A DNA stretch of 64,000 nucleotides, taken from the NCBI RefSeq assembly GCF_000739775.1, contig NZ_BBJH01000023.1, positions 62,001 to 126,000 on the forward strand. Reading direction: 5' to 3'. Source of the DNA: Paraburkholderia heleia NBRC 101817 (GTDB lineage: Bacteria; Pseudomonadota; Gammaproteobacteria; Burkholderiales; Burkholderiaceae). The translations under genes were made by a program, and so were the position numbers. Each line of letters opens with the position of its first letter. Within the stretch, counting starts at the first letter, position 1. This document shows, piece by piece, positions 52,508-61,326 of the stretch. A model generated the notes under the pieces. The model was given only the letters and a program-made list of their open reading frames with translations. It ran no database searches and was not told the origin of the DNA.

Positions 52508-53197
52508 TTACATCGGCGCGAACACGACCGGGTATCCGAGATGGTCCTCGACACCCTTGACGCCAGGCACACGCTCCGCGGAGACGAGGATCGCCTTGCG
52601 CTCCTCCTCCGAATTCACCGTACCCCAGAAGTGGACGACCCCCTCCTTGACGACGACGTTCTCCGCCGCCATTGCCCAGCGATGCCCATCCAGCGCGTGC
52701 ATCACGTTGCGATGGATGGCTTCGTCCGAAGCCATGGCCGCCTGATCGGGCCGCGCGGCGCTCGCCAACGCGCGTATCAGGTTCGCACGGCTTACGATAC
52801 CCACCAGCTTTCCCTGATCGAGCACGGGCACACGCTTGATATGCAGGCGTTCGAGCACGTCAGCGATTTCGCTGAGCGGCGTGGAAGGCGCAACCGAAAC
52901 GACATTGCTCGTCATGACATCGCCGACCTTCACCGCGTTTTCCTTGAGGTACTCGCCCGCTAGCTTGCGTGTCGAATGGAGAAATTCGCCAAACCAGCTT
53001 CGCTGCGGCTTGCCGGTGCCCGTTTCCACACGATGTAGCAGATCGCTTTCGCTGAGTATGCCGACAACCGCTCCGCCATCGTCGACTACCGGAATGCCGC
53101 TGATATGATGTTCGGTGAGCAGCGTCGCTGCCTCGAAGATCGACGTATTGGGGCGCACGGTGATGACGTCCGTCGTCATGATGTTTGATGCTTGCAT
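52508..53197 (-). CDS. CBS-pair and BON domain protein
   Basis: The 229-residue protein has two CBS motifs (about residues 8-60 and 90-145, with TEHHISGIPVVDDGGAVVGILSESDLL and LHIKRVPVLDQGKLVGIVSRANLI) and a C-terminal BON domain (about 150-220). CBS pairs bind adenosyl ligands such as AMP or ATP; BON domains bind membranes or phospholipids. GGAGGACC precedes the ATG at 53197, and an FNR box lies 66-79 bp upstream. A two-CBS protein (Hrp1) also belongs to the mycobacterial dormancy regulon. Confidence 0.9.
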   Translation of the reverse strand: MQASNIMTTDVITVRPNTSIFEAATLLTEHHISGIPVVDDGGAVVGILSESDLLHRVETGTGKPQRSWFGEFLHSTRKLAGEYLKENAVKVGDVMTSNVVSVAPSTPLSEIADVLERLHIKRVPVLDQGKLVGIVSRANLIRALASAARPDQAAMASDEAIHRNVMHALDGHRWAMAAENVVVKEGVVHFWGTVNSEEERKAILVSAERVPGVKGVEDHLGYPVVFAPM

Positions 53198-53262
53198 GAG
53201 GTCCTCCATTAAGGGCCAACGCCCCAATATGACTCAATTTAAAGACTGCCGCGCTGCGCACA

Positions 53263-53276
53263 TTGACTTGAATCAA
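53263..53276 (-). promoter_or_regulatory. FNR/ANR box
   Basis: TTGACTTGAATCAA lies 66-79 bp before the CBS-BON gene, just after the DUF1488-like gene ends. Confidence 0.75.
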
Positions 53277-53286
53277 GCGTGCGGCC

Positions 53287-53595
53287 CTACTGCGACCGGG
53301 CTTTCACGGCATTGTCCGAATCCCTGTACATGCGAAAGTAGCCGCTGTGGAGCGTGATCGCTTCGGACTGCGTCGCCTCGATCATGCGGGCCGCCGCCCT
53401 TTCTATCGCGGCCCGGTGGGCAAGAAACGCGCCGCGCAAATCCGTCTCGCGCAGGGAGGCGGCGCCGAAATGATCCTCGAGCGCCTCGGCCGTGATCGCA
53501 CATTCGACGTGCATGTCGCCGGCCGTGGCGGGAAAGGTCAATGCGAGCCGGTCGGCGTCATAGTGCGGCGGCCGGTCGGAAAAGATGATGTTCAT
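53287..53595 (-). CDS. DUF1488-like protein
   Basis: The 102-residue protein reads MNIIFSDRPPHYDADRLALT, then TAGDMHVECAITAEALEDHFGA and an alpha-helical tail, which resembles DUF1488 proteins of unknown function. GGGAG precedes the ATG at 53595; the longer frame to 53817 overlaps the upstream gene. It is the last gene of the adh-LOG-unknown-DUF1488 series on this strand. Confidence 0.7.
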   Translation of the reverse strand: MNIIFSDRPPHYDADRLALTFPATAGDMHVECAITAEALEDHFGAASLRETDLRGAFLAHRAAIERAAARMIEATQSEAITLHSGYFRMYRDSDNAVKARSQ

Positions 53596-53632
53596 GCTGA
53601 TGCACTCCCGCGCATGGGCGCTTGCGAACGAG

Positions 53633-54106
53633 CTAGATCGTGATGTAACCCTGGAAGGACCATGGCAGTTCCATGTGCAATATTTCTGCCGCGGCGGGTG
53701 CTCGCGCCATGCACGAGCCAAAAAAGCCGGGAGCGCTATCGGCCGAAAACACCGGAACAAACGAGAGCGAGTCGTTGATCGTGACGAGGAAGTCGGGGTT
53801 GTAGCACGACGGCGCAAAGATCTTCACCGATTCGAAGAAAGCGGCGCCATCCGCATTGCGTGCCCACTCGGTCGCCTGCAAAGCCGTGGGGCTGCGCATC
53901 TCGTAGCATGCCGGCAATTCGATGGTCTGTCCGCCGTGGGAAATCCGTTCCGCGGGCCGGTAAACCAGCGTTGCGCCCGGATACGGCAGGCAGCGCAGGG
54001 ATTGCGGCACTGGACCTTCGGGCCCGAGGCGCAGAGGCGGCCATGCCGCGAGCGAGAGGCACAGTTCAGGCGTGCGTTGCGCGAAGTAATCAGTGAGCCA
54101 GTTCAT
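53633..54106 (-). CDS. Hypothetical protein
   Basis: No family is recognised for this 157-residue soluble protein. It begins MNWLTDYFAQRTPELCLSLA and contains a Pro/Gly-rich middle (LRCLPYPGATLVYRPAERISHGGQTIELP) and VTINDSLSFVPVFSADSAPGFFGSCMARAP. AAGGAGAGAG precedes the ATG at 54106. It lies between the LOG and DUF1488 genes with short gaps and is probably in the adh operon. Confidence 0.7.
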   Translation of the reverse strand: MNWLTDYFAQRTPELCLSLAAWPPLRLGPEGPVPQSLRCLPYPGATLVYRPAERISHGGQTIELPACYEMRSPTALQATEWARNADGAAFFESVKIFAPSCYNPDFLVTINDSLSFVPVFSADSAPGFFGSCMARAPAAAEILHMELPWSFQGYITI

Positions 54107-54143
54107 TTCTCTCTCCTTGCGTCGGACTGACAGACATGTCGCC

Positions 54144-55004
54144 TCAGCCCGTTTCTCCATACCAGTTGCGAATTGCATCCCAGATTTCCTCGGCCGATTC
54201 GCAAAAGCGAAAGAGCGCAAGATCGTCCGGGTCGATCATGCCGGCCTCGGCCATTGCGTCGAAGTCGATTACGCTGCGCCACCACGTCTGTCCCACGAGC
54301 ACAACGGGGATCGGCGCGATCTTGCCCGTTTGCAGGAGCGTCAGGACTTCGAAGAGTTCGTCGCAGGTTCCGTATCCGCCGGGAAAGAACACGGCTGCCT
54401 TCGCGCGCTCCAGAAAATGCAGCTTGCGAATGGCGAAGTAGTGGAAGCGGAAGCACAGTTCCGGCGTCAGATACGCGTTGGGTAACTGTTCGCGCGGCAA
54501 GGCGATATTCATCCCCACCGTGGGCGCGCCTGCATCGAACGCACCACGGTTGGCCGCTTCCATGATGCCGGGGCCGCCGCCCGTCACGACCGTAAGCCTC
54601 GGGAGCTTGCTGGTGCCCGGCGCATGGCCGACCAGCGTACCGAACTTGCGCGCGATGTCGTAGTAGATGCTGCGCTGCAGGAGCGCTTGCGCCACGCGCA
54701 GTTCGCGCTGCTGTTCGGCATCGGTGCCGGCCAGGGCCAGACGGCGCGCCGCGGCGAGCCGCTTGCGCGCTTGCGCCGGGCTGGCGACGCGCGTACTGCC
54801 GTAGACGACCACGGTATGCGCGATACCGGATCGCTGCAGCCGCTCTTCGGTTTTCCAGTAGTCGAGCTGAAGGCGCACGCCGCACATTTCCGGACGTCGC
54901 AGAAACGCCGCGTCCTCGTCGGCCTGAACATAGCTCTGGCTTTCGACGAGCCGGCGCACGCGAGGTGCGGGACGCTCTGCGGCGGAAAGGCCCCGGTTGC
55001 CCAT
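54144..55004 (-). CDS. LOG-family nucleotide phosphoribohydrolase-like protein
   Basis: The 286-residue protein carries the LOG signatures GGGPGIMEAANRGA and PGGYGTCDELFE, used to hydrolyse the N-glycosidic bond of nucleoside 5'-monophosphates (earlier called lysine decarboxylase family). The N-terminal 90 residues are an extension beyond the core fold. Its start at 55004 lies 6 bp after the alcohol dehydrogenase stop, so it is co-transcribed. A role in nucleotide salvage during oxygen limitation is inferred. Confidence 0.85.
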   Translation of the reverse strand: MGNRGLSAAERPAPRVRRLVESQSYVQADEDAAFLRRPEMCGVRLQLDYWKTEERLQRSGIAHTVVVYGSTRVASPAQARKRLAAARRLALAGTDAEQQRELRVAQALLQRSIYYDIARKFGTLVGHAPGTSKLPRLTVVTGGGPGIMEAANRGAFDAGAPTVGMNIALPREQLPNAYLTPELCFRFHYFAIRKLHFLERAKAAVFFPGGYGTCDELFEVLTLLQTGKIAPIPVVLVGQTWWRSVIDFDAMAEAGMIDPDDLALFRFCESAEEIWDAIRNWYGETG

Positions 55005-55010
55005 GGCGAA

Positions 55011-56048
55011 TCACATCTCGATGATGACTTTCAACGCCTGCGTGCTCGCGGCGTGCGAAAACGTCTCATAGGCCTTGGGCATGTCGTCGAACGCAAACCG
55101 ATGCGTGATCAGCCGGTTCGGATCGATGCGTCCGGCGCACACGGTCTTGAGCAGCATGGGTGTGCTCACCGTGTCGACGAGACGCGTCGTGATCGCCACG
55201 TTGCGGTCCCAGAGCTTGTCGAGGAAAAGCGACGCCGGCACGCCATGCACGCCGATGTTCGCAATCGTGCCGCCCGGCGCCACGATCTGCTGGCACAGTT
55301 CGAACGTCGCAGGCACGCCGACGGCCTCCATCGCGCAATCCACGCCCACGCCGTCCGTGAGCTTCATCACCGCCGCGACGGCGTCGCCCGCGCGCGGATC
55401 GATACACGCCGTCGCGCCGAACTTCTTCGCGCATTCCAGACGGTTGGCGTCCATGTCGATCATGATGATCCGGGCGGGCGAATAGAACTGCGCGGTGAGC
55501 AGCGCGGCCAGCCCGATCGGCCCCGAACCGACGATGGCAACCGTGCTGCCGGGCTCGACCTTGCCGTTGAGCACCCCGCACTCGAAGCCCGTCGGCAGGA
55601 TGTCCGAGAGCATCACGAGCGCGGCCTCGTCGAGGCCGTCGGGAATCCGGTACAGGCTCGTTTGCGCGTGCGGCGTCCGCACGTATTCGGCCTGCGTGCC
55701 GTCGATGCGATTACCGAGTATCCAGCCGCCCGTCTTGCAGTGCGAATACATGCCGCGCCGGCAGTACTCGCACTGCCCGCAGCTCGAGATGCACGAGACG
55801 AGCACGTGATCGCCGACTTTCAGCGTCGAGACGCCGCCGCCGATTTCATGGACGACACCCACCCCTTCGTGGCCGAGAATGCGGCCGGGCTCGCAACTCG
55901 GCACGTCGCCCTTGAGAATGTGGAGATCGGTGCCGCAGATCGTCGTTTTCGACATCTTGACGATCGCGTCGCCAGGATCCTGCAAGACGGGCATCGGCCG
56001 CGATTCGACCGCGAACTTGCCCGGACCGTTGTAGACCAGTGCTTTCAT
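55011..56048 (-). CDS. Zinc-dependent alcohol dehydrogenase
   Basis: The 345-residue MDR enzyme has the catalytic zinc ligands in TICGTDLHILKGD and GHEGVGVV, structural-zinc cysteines CGQCEYCRRGMYSHC (four Cys) and the NAD-binding loop VGSGPIGLAALL. It should oxidise or form alcohols with NAD(H); a fermentative role is inferred. GGAGGGAAC precedes the ATG at 56048. An FNR box lies 92-105 bp upstream, making it the first gene of the adh-LOG-unknown-DUF1488 operon. Confidence 0.9.
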   Translation of the reverse strand: MKALVYNGPGKFAVESRPMPVLQDPGDAIVKMSKTTICGTDLHILKGDVPSCEPGRILGHEGVGVVHEIGGGVSTLKVGDHVLVSCISSCGQCEYCRRGMYSHCKTGGWILGNRIDGTQAEYVRTPHAQTSLYRIPDGLDEAALVMLSDILPTGFECGVLNGKVEPGSTVAIVGSGPIGLAALLTAQFYSPARIIMIDMDANRLECAKKFGATACIDPRAGDAVAAVMKLTDGVGVDCAMEAVGVPATFELCQQIVAPGGTIANIGVHGVPASLFLDKLWDRNVAITTRLVDTVSTPMLLKTVCAGRIDPNRLITHRFAFDDMPKAYETFSHAASTQALKVIIEM

Positions 56049-56139
56049 GTTCCCTCCGAGAAATTTCGGAACGACCGCGGGCGCGGTCGTGACGGTATTA
56101 ACGCCTTTCTTATGATGAGCGGCGGGGAGGCCGCAAGAT

Positions 56140-56153
56140 TTGACATCGATCAA
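56140..56153 (-). promoter_or_regulatory. FNR/ANR box
   Basis: TTGACATCGATCAA lies 92-105 bp before the alcohol dehydrogenase gene, in the gap after the ABC ATPase gene. Confidence 0.75.
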
Positions 56154-56174
56154 GCACCCGCCAGGCCGGCAGTT

Positions 56175-57527
56175 TCAATCGCCGAACGTGCGCGTGTGAT
56201 CGTCGTAGCTGAACAAGCCGGCGTACCGGCCCCAGTCGATCGCGCTGCGCAGGGTCGTTTCGGCATCGGCGCGGTGCAGGTGGTCCTCGAGTTCCAGTTC
56301 GAAGCGCGCACGCGGCGCGCGGTGCCCTTCCCGTTCGTCAAGAACCTCGCGGATGTGGGCAATGAGCGGCACGAACTGCACCACGTGTTCGCGAAAGAGC
56401 TTTTTGCGTTCGCTGTCGGCGGCGTGGGCGAACATGCGTCCGGCCGCCGTGAGCTTGATCGTGCGCTCCTGCAGCTCTGCGAATGCCAGCAGGTGCAGCG
56501 CCGCGGCAATGGGAAAGAGTTCGTCGGGCTTGAGCATCAGCGACGTGGCCATCGAGGCCAGTTCTGTGTGGCCGTCGCGCGTGGCTGCCGCGAGCGCGTC
56601 GAGGAACCCGACGAGACGATGGCTCGACACCGCCGGCAGTCGCAGCCCGAACGCGCCGCGCACCGCGTCTGAGCCGCTGGCGGATTCGGCGAGCCTCGCG
56701 GTCAGGATTCCGTACAGCGTGTCGACGATGGCGCGAAACGCCGGGTCGAGCCGGTTGCGCGGGCGCGACAGCGGCACATTCAGCGTCGCCACGATATGGC
56801 CCGGATGGCCGCCCAGAACATGGATGCGGTCGCACATCAGCACCGCTTCCTCGATGTTGTGCGTGACCACGAGCACCGCCTCGATCGGGGTTTGCCGCTG
56901 GGTCCAGAGGTCGAGAAAGTCGCTGCGCAGCGTTTCGGCGGTGAGCACGTCGAGCGCCGAAAACGGTTCGTCCATCAGCAGCAGTTTCGGCCCGCTCACC
57001 AGCGCCCGCGCAAAACCCACACGCTGGCGCATGCCGCCTGATAGTTCGCGCGGAAACGCGGATTCGAAGCCGTCGAGCCCGGTCATCTCGATCGCGGACA
57101 TCGCGCGCTCGCGCACCACAGCGGGCGGGAGTCCGGATGCATCCAGTCCCAGCTCGACGTTGGCGAGCACCGTGAGCCACGGGTAGAGCGCGAAGGTCTG
57201 GAACACCACGGCGATACCCTCCGCGGGCCCCGCGAGCGGCGCGCATCGGTACAGTACGCGGCCCGACGTGGGCAGCGCGAGGCCGGCTGCAACGCGCAAG
57301 AGCGTCGATTTGCCCGATCCCGAGCGCCCGAGCAGACCGAGGATTTCGCCTTTGCGCAGCGTCACGTCGATATCCACCAGCACCGGCAGCGGCTCGCCGG
57401 AGGGCCGCGCGAACGCCATGCCCACGTGATCCAGTTCGAGCACCGGCGCAGCGGTGTTGGCATGAGGCGCGTCATCGACTGCCATCGCAGAGGAGCGGGC
57501 GGGACCGGGCATCGGGGCGATTTCCAT
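56175..57527 (-). CDS. NitT/TauT-type ABC ATPase with AAA-associated C-terminal domain
   Basis: The 450-residue protein has an ABC ATPase (Walker A GRSGSGKST, signature LSGGMRQRVGFARAL, Walker B LLLMDEPFSALD) like nitrate/taurine importers. An added domain of about 170 residues (from about 280) resembles the AAA-associated C-terminal domain: KPDELFPIAAALHLLAFAELQERTIKLTAAGRMFA. The start at 57527 is tentative; 57572 is an alternative that would overlap the permease. It is the third gene of phaC-permease-ATPase. No solute-binding protein is encoded nearby. Confidence 0.85.
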   Translation of the reverse strand: MEIAPMPGPARSSAMAVDDAPHANTAAPVLELDHVGMAFARPSGEPLPVLVDIDVTLRKGEILGLLGRSGSGKSTLLRVAAGLALPTSGRVLYRCAPLAGPAEGIAVVFQTFALYPWLTVLANVELGLDASGLPPAVVRERAMSAIEMTGLDGFESAFPRELSGGMRQRVGFARALVSGPKLLLMDEPFSALDVLTAETLRSDFLDLWTQRQTPIEAVLVVTHNIEEAVLMCDRIHVLGGHPGHIVATLNVPLSRPRNRLDPAFRAIVDTLYGILTARLAESASGSDAVRGAFGLRLPAVSSHRLVGFLDALAAATRDGHTELASMATSLMLKPDELFPIAAALHLLAFAELQERTIKLTAAGRMFAHAADSERKKLFREHVVQFVPLIAHIREVLDEREGHRAPRARFELELEDHLHRADAETTLRSAIDWGRYAGLFSYDDHTRTFGD

Positions 57528-57537
57528 GGCGAGGCGT

Positions 57538-59280
57538 TCAGGCAAGCCGCGTACGGCGTTCGGCAAAAGCATAGAGCGGCCGCCAAATCAAACGGTTGGC
57601 GGCGACGACCATGATCGACATGACAGCGATGCCAAGCGCAATGCGCGGGTAGTCTCCCCGTGCCGTCATCTGCGCGATATAGGCGCCGAGGCCGCCTGCA
57701 CTGAGGCGGGTCGTGCCCCAGTTGACGGTTTCGGCCACGATGCTCGCGTTCCACGCACCGCCGCTCGCCGTCAGCGCGCCCGTCACGTAATACGGGAAGA
57801 TGCCGGGCAGCAGCACCTGCAGCCAGCGCGCGCGCCGCCGCAGCCGCAGGCTCGTCGCCGCCTCGCGCAAATCGCTCGGCAACGCCGTGGCGCCGGCTAT
57901 CACATTGAAGAGGATGTACCACTGCGTGCCGAGGATCATCAACGGGCACAGCCAGATCTGCGGGGCGAGCCCGAAGCGCACGATGCAGAATGCGACGACG
58001 GGAAACAGCAGATTGGCGGGGAAGGCAGCCAGGAATTGTGCCGCCGGCTGGACCCAGGCCGCGAGCCTCGGGCGAAGCCCCACCGCCACGCCCACCGGAA
58101 CCCAGATCACGGAGGCAAGCGCAATGAGTACCGCGACTCGCAGCAAAGTGAGCAAGCCGTTGCGCACTGCATCGACCACGTCGGCCCATGCGAGAGCCGG
58201 CGCGGCATAGCGCAGCACGGCAATGGCCGCGGCTGTCACGGCCGCGGCGCACAGTACGAACCAGAGCGCTTCGCCCGCGCGCCGCGAAAACGGCCCCTTC
58301 GCCAGCTCGAAACCGCGCCAGCCTGCCCCGGGCGACAGACGCAGGTGCGCGGCGCGCGCGAGCGCCGCGCCAGCCGGGCGGCACGCATGCTGCATCCACG
58401 GTGAGCGATGAAAGAGGTCGAGCAACCAGCTGCGCGGGCAAGCCTGCACCGCGATATCGCCATAACGAAACCGGTCGGCCCACGCCACCAGCGGGCGAAA
58501 CAGCAACTGGTCGTAGAGCACGATCGCGAGGCTCATGGCGAGTATCGCCCAGCCCACTGCCACGAGATCGTGCTTCATGATCGCCTGCGCCATCCACGAC
58601 CCCACGCCGGGCAGCGCCACCTGTACGTCGCCCACCGAGATCGCCTCCGAAGCCACCACGAAGAACCAGCCGCCCGACATCGACATCATCGCGTTCCAGA
58701 CGAGCCCCGGCATCGCGAACGGGACTTCGAGCCGCCAGAAACGTTGCCAGCCGGACAGACGGAAGCTGCGGCTCGCCTCGTCCAGATCCGAGGGCACGGT
58801 GCGCAGCGCCTGATAGAAGCTGAACGCCATGTTCCACGCCTGGCTCGTGAAGATCGCGAAAATCGAGGCCAGTTCGGCGCCCAGCACGTTGCCCGGAAAG
58901 AGCGACATGAAGAACACGACCGTGAACGACAGGTAGCCGAGTATCGGCACCGACTGCAGCACGTCGAGCAGCGGGATGAGGATGCGCCGCGCCCGGCGGC
59001 TTCTTGCCGCGAGCGTCGCGTACGTGAACGTAAAGATGAACGAAGCGGCGAGCGCGATCATCATGCGCAGCACGGTGCGCAGCGTATAGCCTGGCAGCGC
59101 CGCGGGCGAGAGCGAGATGACGGCTCCGTGCCCGCCCGCCAGCGGGCCCGTCATCTGGCGCGCGCCCTCGCCCAGCAGCACGATCGTGCCGAACACCAGC
59201 ACCACGGCCGCCACGTCGCGCCAGCCCGGCATGCGCGGGTACCAGCGCAGTCCTCTCAGTACTTCGGCATGATGTTCCAT
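57538..59280 (-). CDS. Fused double ABC permease (NitT/TauT-like)
   Basis: The 580-residue protein has two successive permease modules, each with about five or six membrane helices and an EAA-type loop (DLDEASRSFRLSGWQRFWRLEVPFAMPGL and DLREAATSLRLRRRARWLQVLLPGIFP). The repeats suggest an internal fusion that replaces a homodimer. The start at 59280 (MEHHAEVLRGLRWYP) is favoured over a longer frame. It is downstream of phaC and upstream of its ATPase. The transported substrate is unknown. Confidence 0.87.
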   Translation of the reverse strand: MEHHAEVLRGLRWYPRMPGWRDVAAVVLVFGTIVLLGEGARQMTGPLAGGHGAVISLSPAALPGYTLRTVLRMMIALAASFIFTFTYATLAARSRRARRILIPLLDVLQSVPILGYLSFTVVFFMSLFPGNVLGAELASIFAIFTSQAWNMAFSFYQALRTVPSDLDEASRSFRLSGWQRFWRLEVPFAMPGLVWNAMMSMSGGWFFVVASEAISVGDVQVALPGVGSWMAQAIMKHDLVAVGWAILAMSLAIVLYDQLLFRPLVAWADRFRYGDIAVQACPRSWLLDLFHRSPWMQHACRPAGAALARAAHLRLSPGAGWRGFELAKGPFSRRAGEALWFVLCAAAVTAAAIAVLRYAAPALAWADVVDAVRNGLLTLLRVAVLIALASVIWVPVGVAVGLRPRLAAWVQPAAQFLAAFPANLLFPVVAFCIVRFGLAPQIWLCPLMILGTQWYILFNVIAGATALPSDLREAATSLRLRRRARWLQVLLPGIFPYYVTGALTASGGAWNASIVAETVNWGTTRLSAGGLGAYIAQMTARGDYPRIALGIAVMSIMVVAANRLIWRPLYAFAERRTRLA

Positions 59281-59347
59281 GGCAATACCCTGCTTACCCG
59301 GCTGCGTTCGACCTCGGGCCGCTCGTGGCCTGACTGGCAGCGTGCGT

Positions 59348-61153
59348 TCATGTTTCGAGCACGTATTCGCCGGGCGCCGGCCCAATCCCGGCTTCCGGCG
59401 TGCGCGCCGGAACCTCGCCCGTCGAGTGCCCGCGCAGCCAGTCGCACCAGCAGGTCCACCACGAACCGTCGATCACGGGTGTGTCGCTCATGTACTCGTG
59501 GCCGCTGCGGTACGGCGCGCCCCATTCGCGCGTCGCGCACCGGAAGTAGCGCCCCGGGTGGCCGGGCTCGGACACGATGCCGGCGTTATGGCCGCCCGAC
59601 GTGAGGACGAACGTGAGCGCGTTGTGCGTGAGCAGATGCAGCTTGTAGACCGAGCGCCACGGCGAAACGTGATCGCGCTCGGTCCCGACGACGAACATCG
59701 GCGTTTGGATGTCCGAGAGCGCGATGGGCTGTCCATCCACGCAATAGCGCCCCGCCGCGAGATCGTTGTCGAGAAAGAGATGGGTGAGATATTCGCTGTG
59801 CATGCGGTACGGCATGCGCGTCGTGTCGGCGTTCCACGACATGAGGTCGTTCGGCTTTGTGCGCCGGCCCAGCAGATACTCGCTCATCATGCGGGACCAG
59901 ATCAGGTCGCGCGCGTTGAGCAACTGGAACGCCGCCGACATTTGCGCGCCGTCCAGATAGCCCTGCCGCCACATCAGCGCGTCGAGCGCGGCGAGTTCGC
60001 TTGCGTCGATGAACAAGCCGAGTTCGCCCGGCTCGCTGAAATCGGTGAGCGCGGCCAGCAACGTGATGGAGCGCAGCATGTCGCGCCGCCCGTCGCGTGC
60101 GAGCGCCGCCGCCCCGATCGCGAGCAGCGTTCCGCCGAGGCAGTAGCCGAGCGCGTGGACCGGCTCGCCGCAGCGGGCGCGAACCGCTTCGAGCGCCGCG
60201 AGGAAGCCGTCGCGCAGGTAGTCGTCGAGGCCGAGATCTCGCGCCTGTGGGCCTGGGTTGCGCCACGATAGCGCGAACACCGTGTAGCCCTGTTCGACCA
60301 GAAACCGGATCAGCGAGTTGTGCGGTTGCAGGTCGAGGATGTAGTACTTCATGATCCAGGACGGCACGATCAGAATCGGCTCGCGCGTGACATCCGGTGT
60401 CGCGGGCGCATACTGCAGCAGTTCGCACAGCGCGTTGCGCCAGACGACCCGCCCTGGCGTCACTGCGACGTCGCGCCCCGGAATCCAGGGCTGTGCCACG
60501 CGTGCGCGCGTGCCCCGCAGGGTGTCGGCCATGGCGTTCGCGTCGTCGAGCCAGTTGCGCAGGCCCGCAGCAAGGTTGGCGCCGCCGCTGCGCACCGTGG
60601 CCTGCAACACCTCGGGATTGGTCGCGATGAAGTTGCCCGGCGAACACGCGTCGAGCCATTGGCGCGCCGCGAAGCCAACCAGTTCCTCGTGGTGCCGCTC
60701 GACGCCCGGAACCCCGCGCGTCGCTTCGCACCACCAGCGCTCGACCGCCAGAAACGCGTCACGGTACATCTGGAACGGCCAGTGCGACCATGCGGCGGCG
60801 GTAAAACGCGGGTCGGCGCGACCGGCGTACACCGTCATCCCGTCCTCCTGCGCTTCGTCACCGGCGGGGCGCAACCGCGATAGAAACGTTGCCGCAAGCC
60901 ATCCGTGCGTCGCAAGGTCGAAGCATTTTCCCGGTGAGACCGCGAGGTGCCCCGCCCAGTCGAACGCGGCCAGCATGAGCGCGAGCGGCGAAAGGCCGAA
61001 GGTCGCCACGGCCAGACTCGCGTGGGCCGCGCGGTTCCACTGATCGGAAGGCGAGTCGTCCGGCTGCCGGCACTCCATGGCGCGCGCGGGCGTCCGTTGA
61101 ATGGCCCGGCTCACATGCAAGGGCTCGGCGTCGCTAACAGCGGAATCGGTCAT
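59348..61153 (-). CDS. phaC: Poly(3-hydroxyalkanoate) synthase
   Basis: The 601-residue class I-type synthase polymerises 3-hydroxyacyl-CoA into PHA granules. The lipase-like box GYCLGG holds the catalytic Cys338. The aspartate and histidine of the triad are in GTERDHVSPW and SGGHNAGI. The segment RNALCELLQYAP and ILDLQPHNSLIRFLVEQGYTVFALSWRNP are family hallmarks. An FNR box lies 94-107 bp upstream. Together with phaB it supports PHB formation at low oxygen. The weak ribosome site makes the exact start (61153) less certain; a start a few residues downstream is possible. Confidence 0.92.
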   Translation of the reverse strand: MTDSAVSDAEPLHVSRAIQRTPARAMECRQPDDSPSDQWNRAAHASLAVATFGLSPLALMLAAFDWAGHLAVSPGKCFDLATHGWLAATFLSRLRPAGDEAQEDGMTVYAGRADPRFTAAAWSHWPFQMYRDAFLAVERWWCEATRGVPGVERHHEELVGFAARQWLDACSPGNFIATNPEVLQATVRSGGANLAAGLRNWLDDANAMADTLRGTRARVAQPWIPGRDVAVTPGRVVWRNALCELLQYAPATPDVTREPILIVPSWIMKYYILDLQPHNSLIRFLVEQGYTVFALSWRNPGPQARDLGLDDYLRDGFLAALEAVRARCGEPVHALGYCLGGTLLAIGAAALARDGRRDMLRSITLLAALTDFSEPGELGLFIDASELAALDALMWRQGYLDGAQMSAAFQLLNARDLIWSRMMSEYLLGRRTKPNDLMSWNADTTRMPYRMHSEYLTHLFLDNDLAAGRYCVDGQPIALSDIQTPMFVVGTERDHVSPWRSVYKLHLLTHNALTFVLTSGGHNAGIVSEPGHPGRYFRCATREWGAPYRSGHEYMSDTPVIDGSWWTCWCDWLRGHSTGEVPARTPEAGIGPAPGEYVLET

Positions 61154-61246
61154 GATGGGCGCACTCTTCGTTCGTCAGGCCGTCCGTGGGCGGTATGGCC
61201 GGCGGCGTCAACCGCACTACTGTGCGTTGGCCGGGAAAGGTGGCGA

Positions 61247-61260
61247 TTGATCTGAATCAA
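61247..61260 (-). promoter_or_regulatory. FNR/ANR box
   Basis: TTGATCTGAATCAA has a single departure from TTGAT-N4-ATCAA counted in neither half site. It lies 94-107 bp before phaC. Confidence 0.8.
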
Positions 61261-61326
61261 GCATGCGAGCGCCGGACAGGCGGGACGAAGCGTGGACGAT
61301 GCGGTTGCACGCCCCGCCTCGTGCGA

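Noticed and set aside
54624..56672. 682-residue forward ORF opposite LOG and alcohol dehydrogenase genes
   Set aside because: It is antisense to two well-supported enzymes; composition is Arg/His/Asp-rich without domain features.
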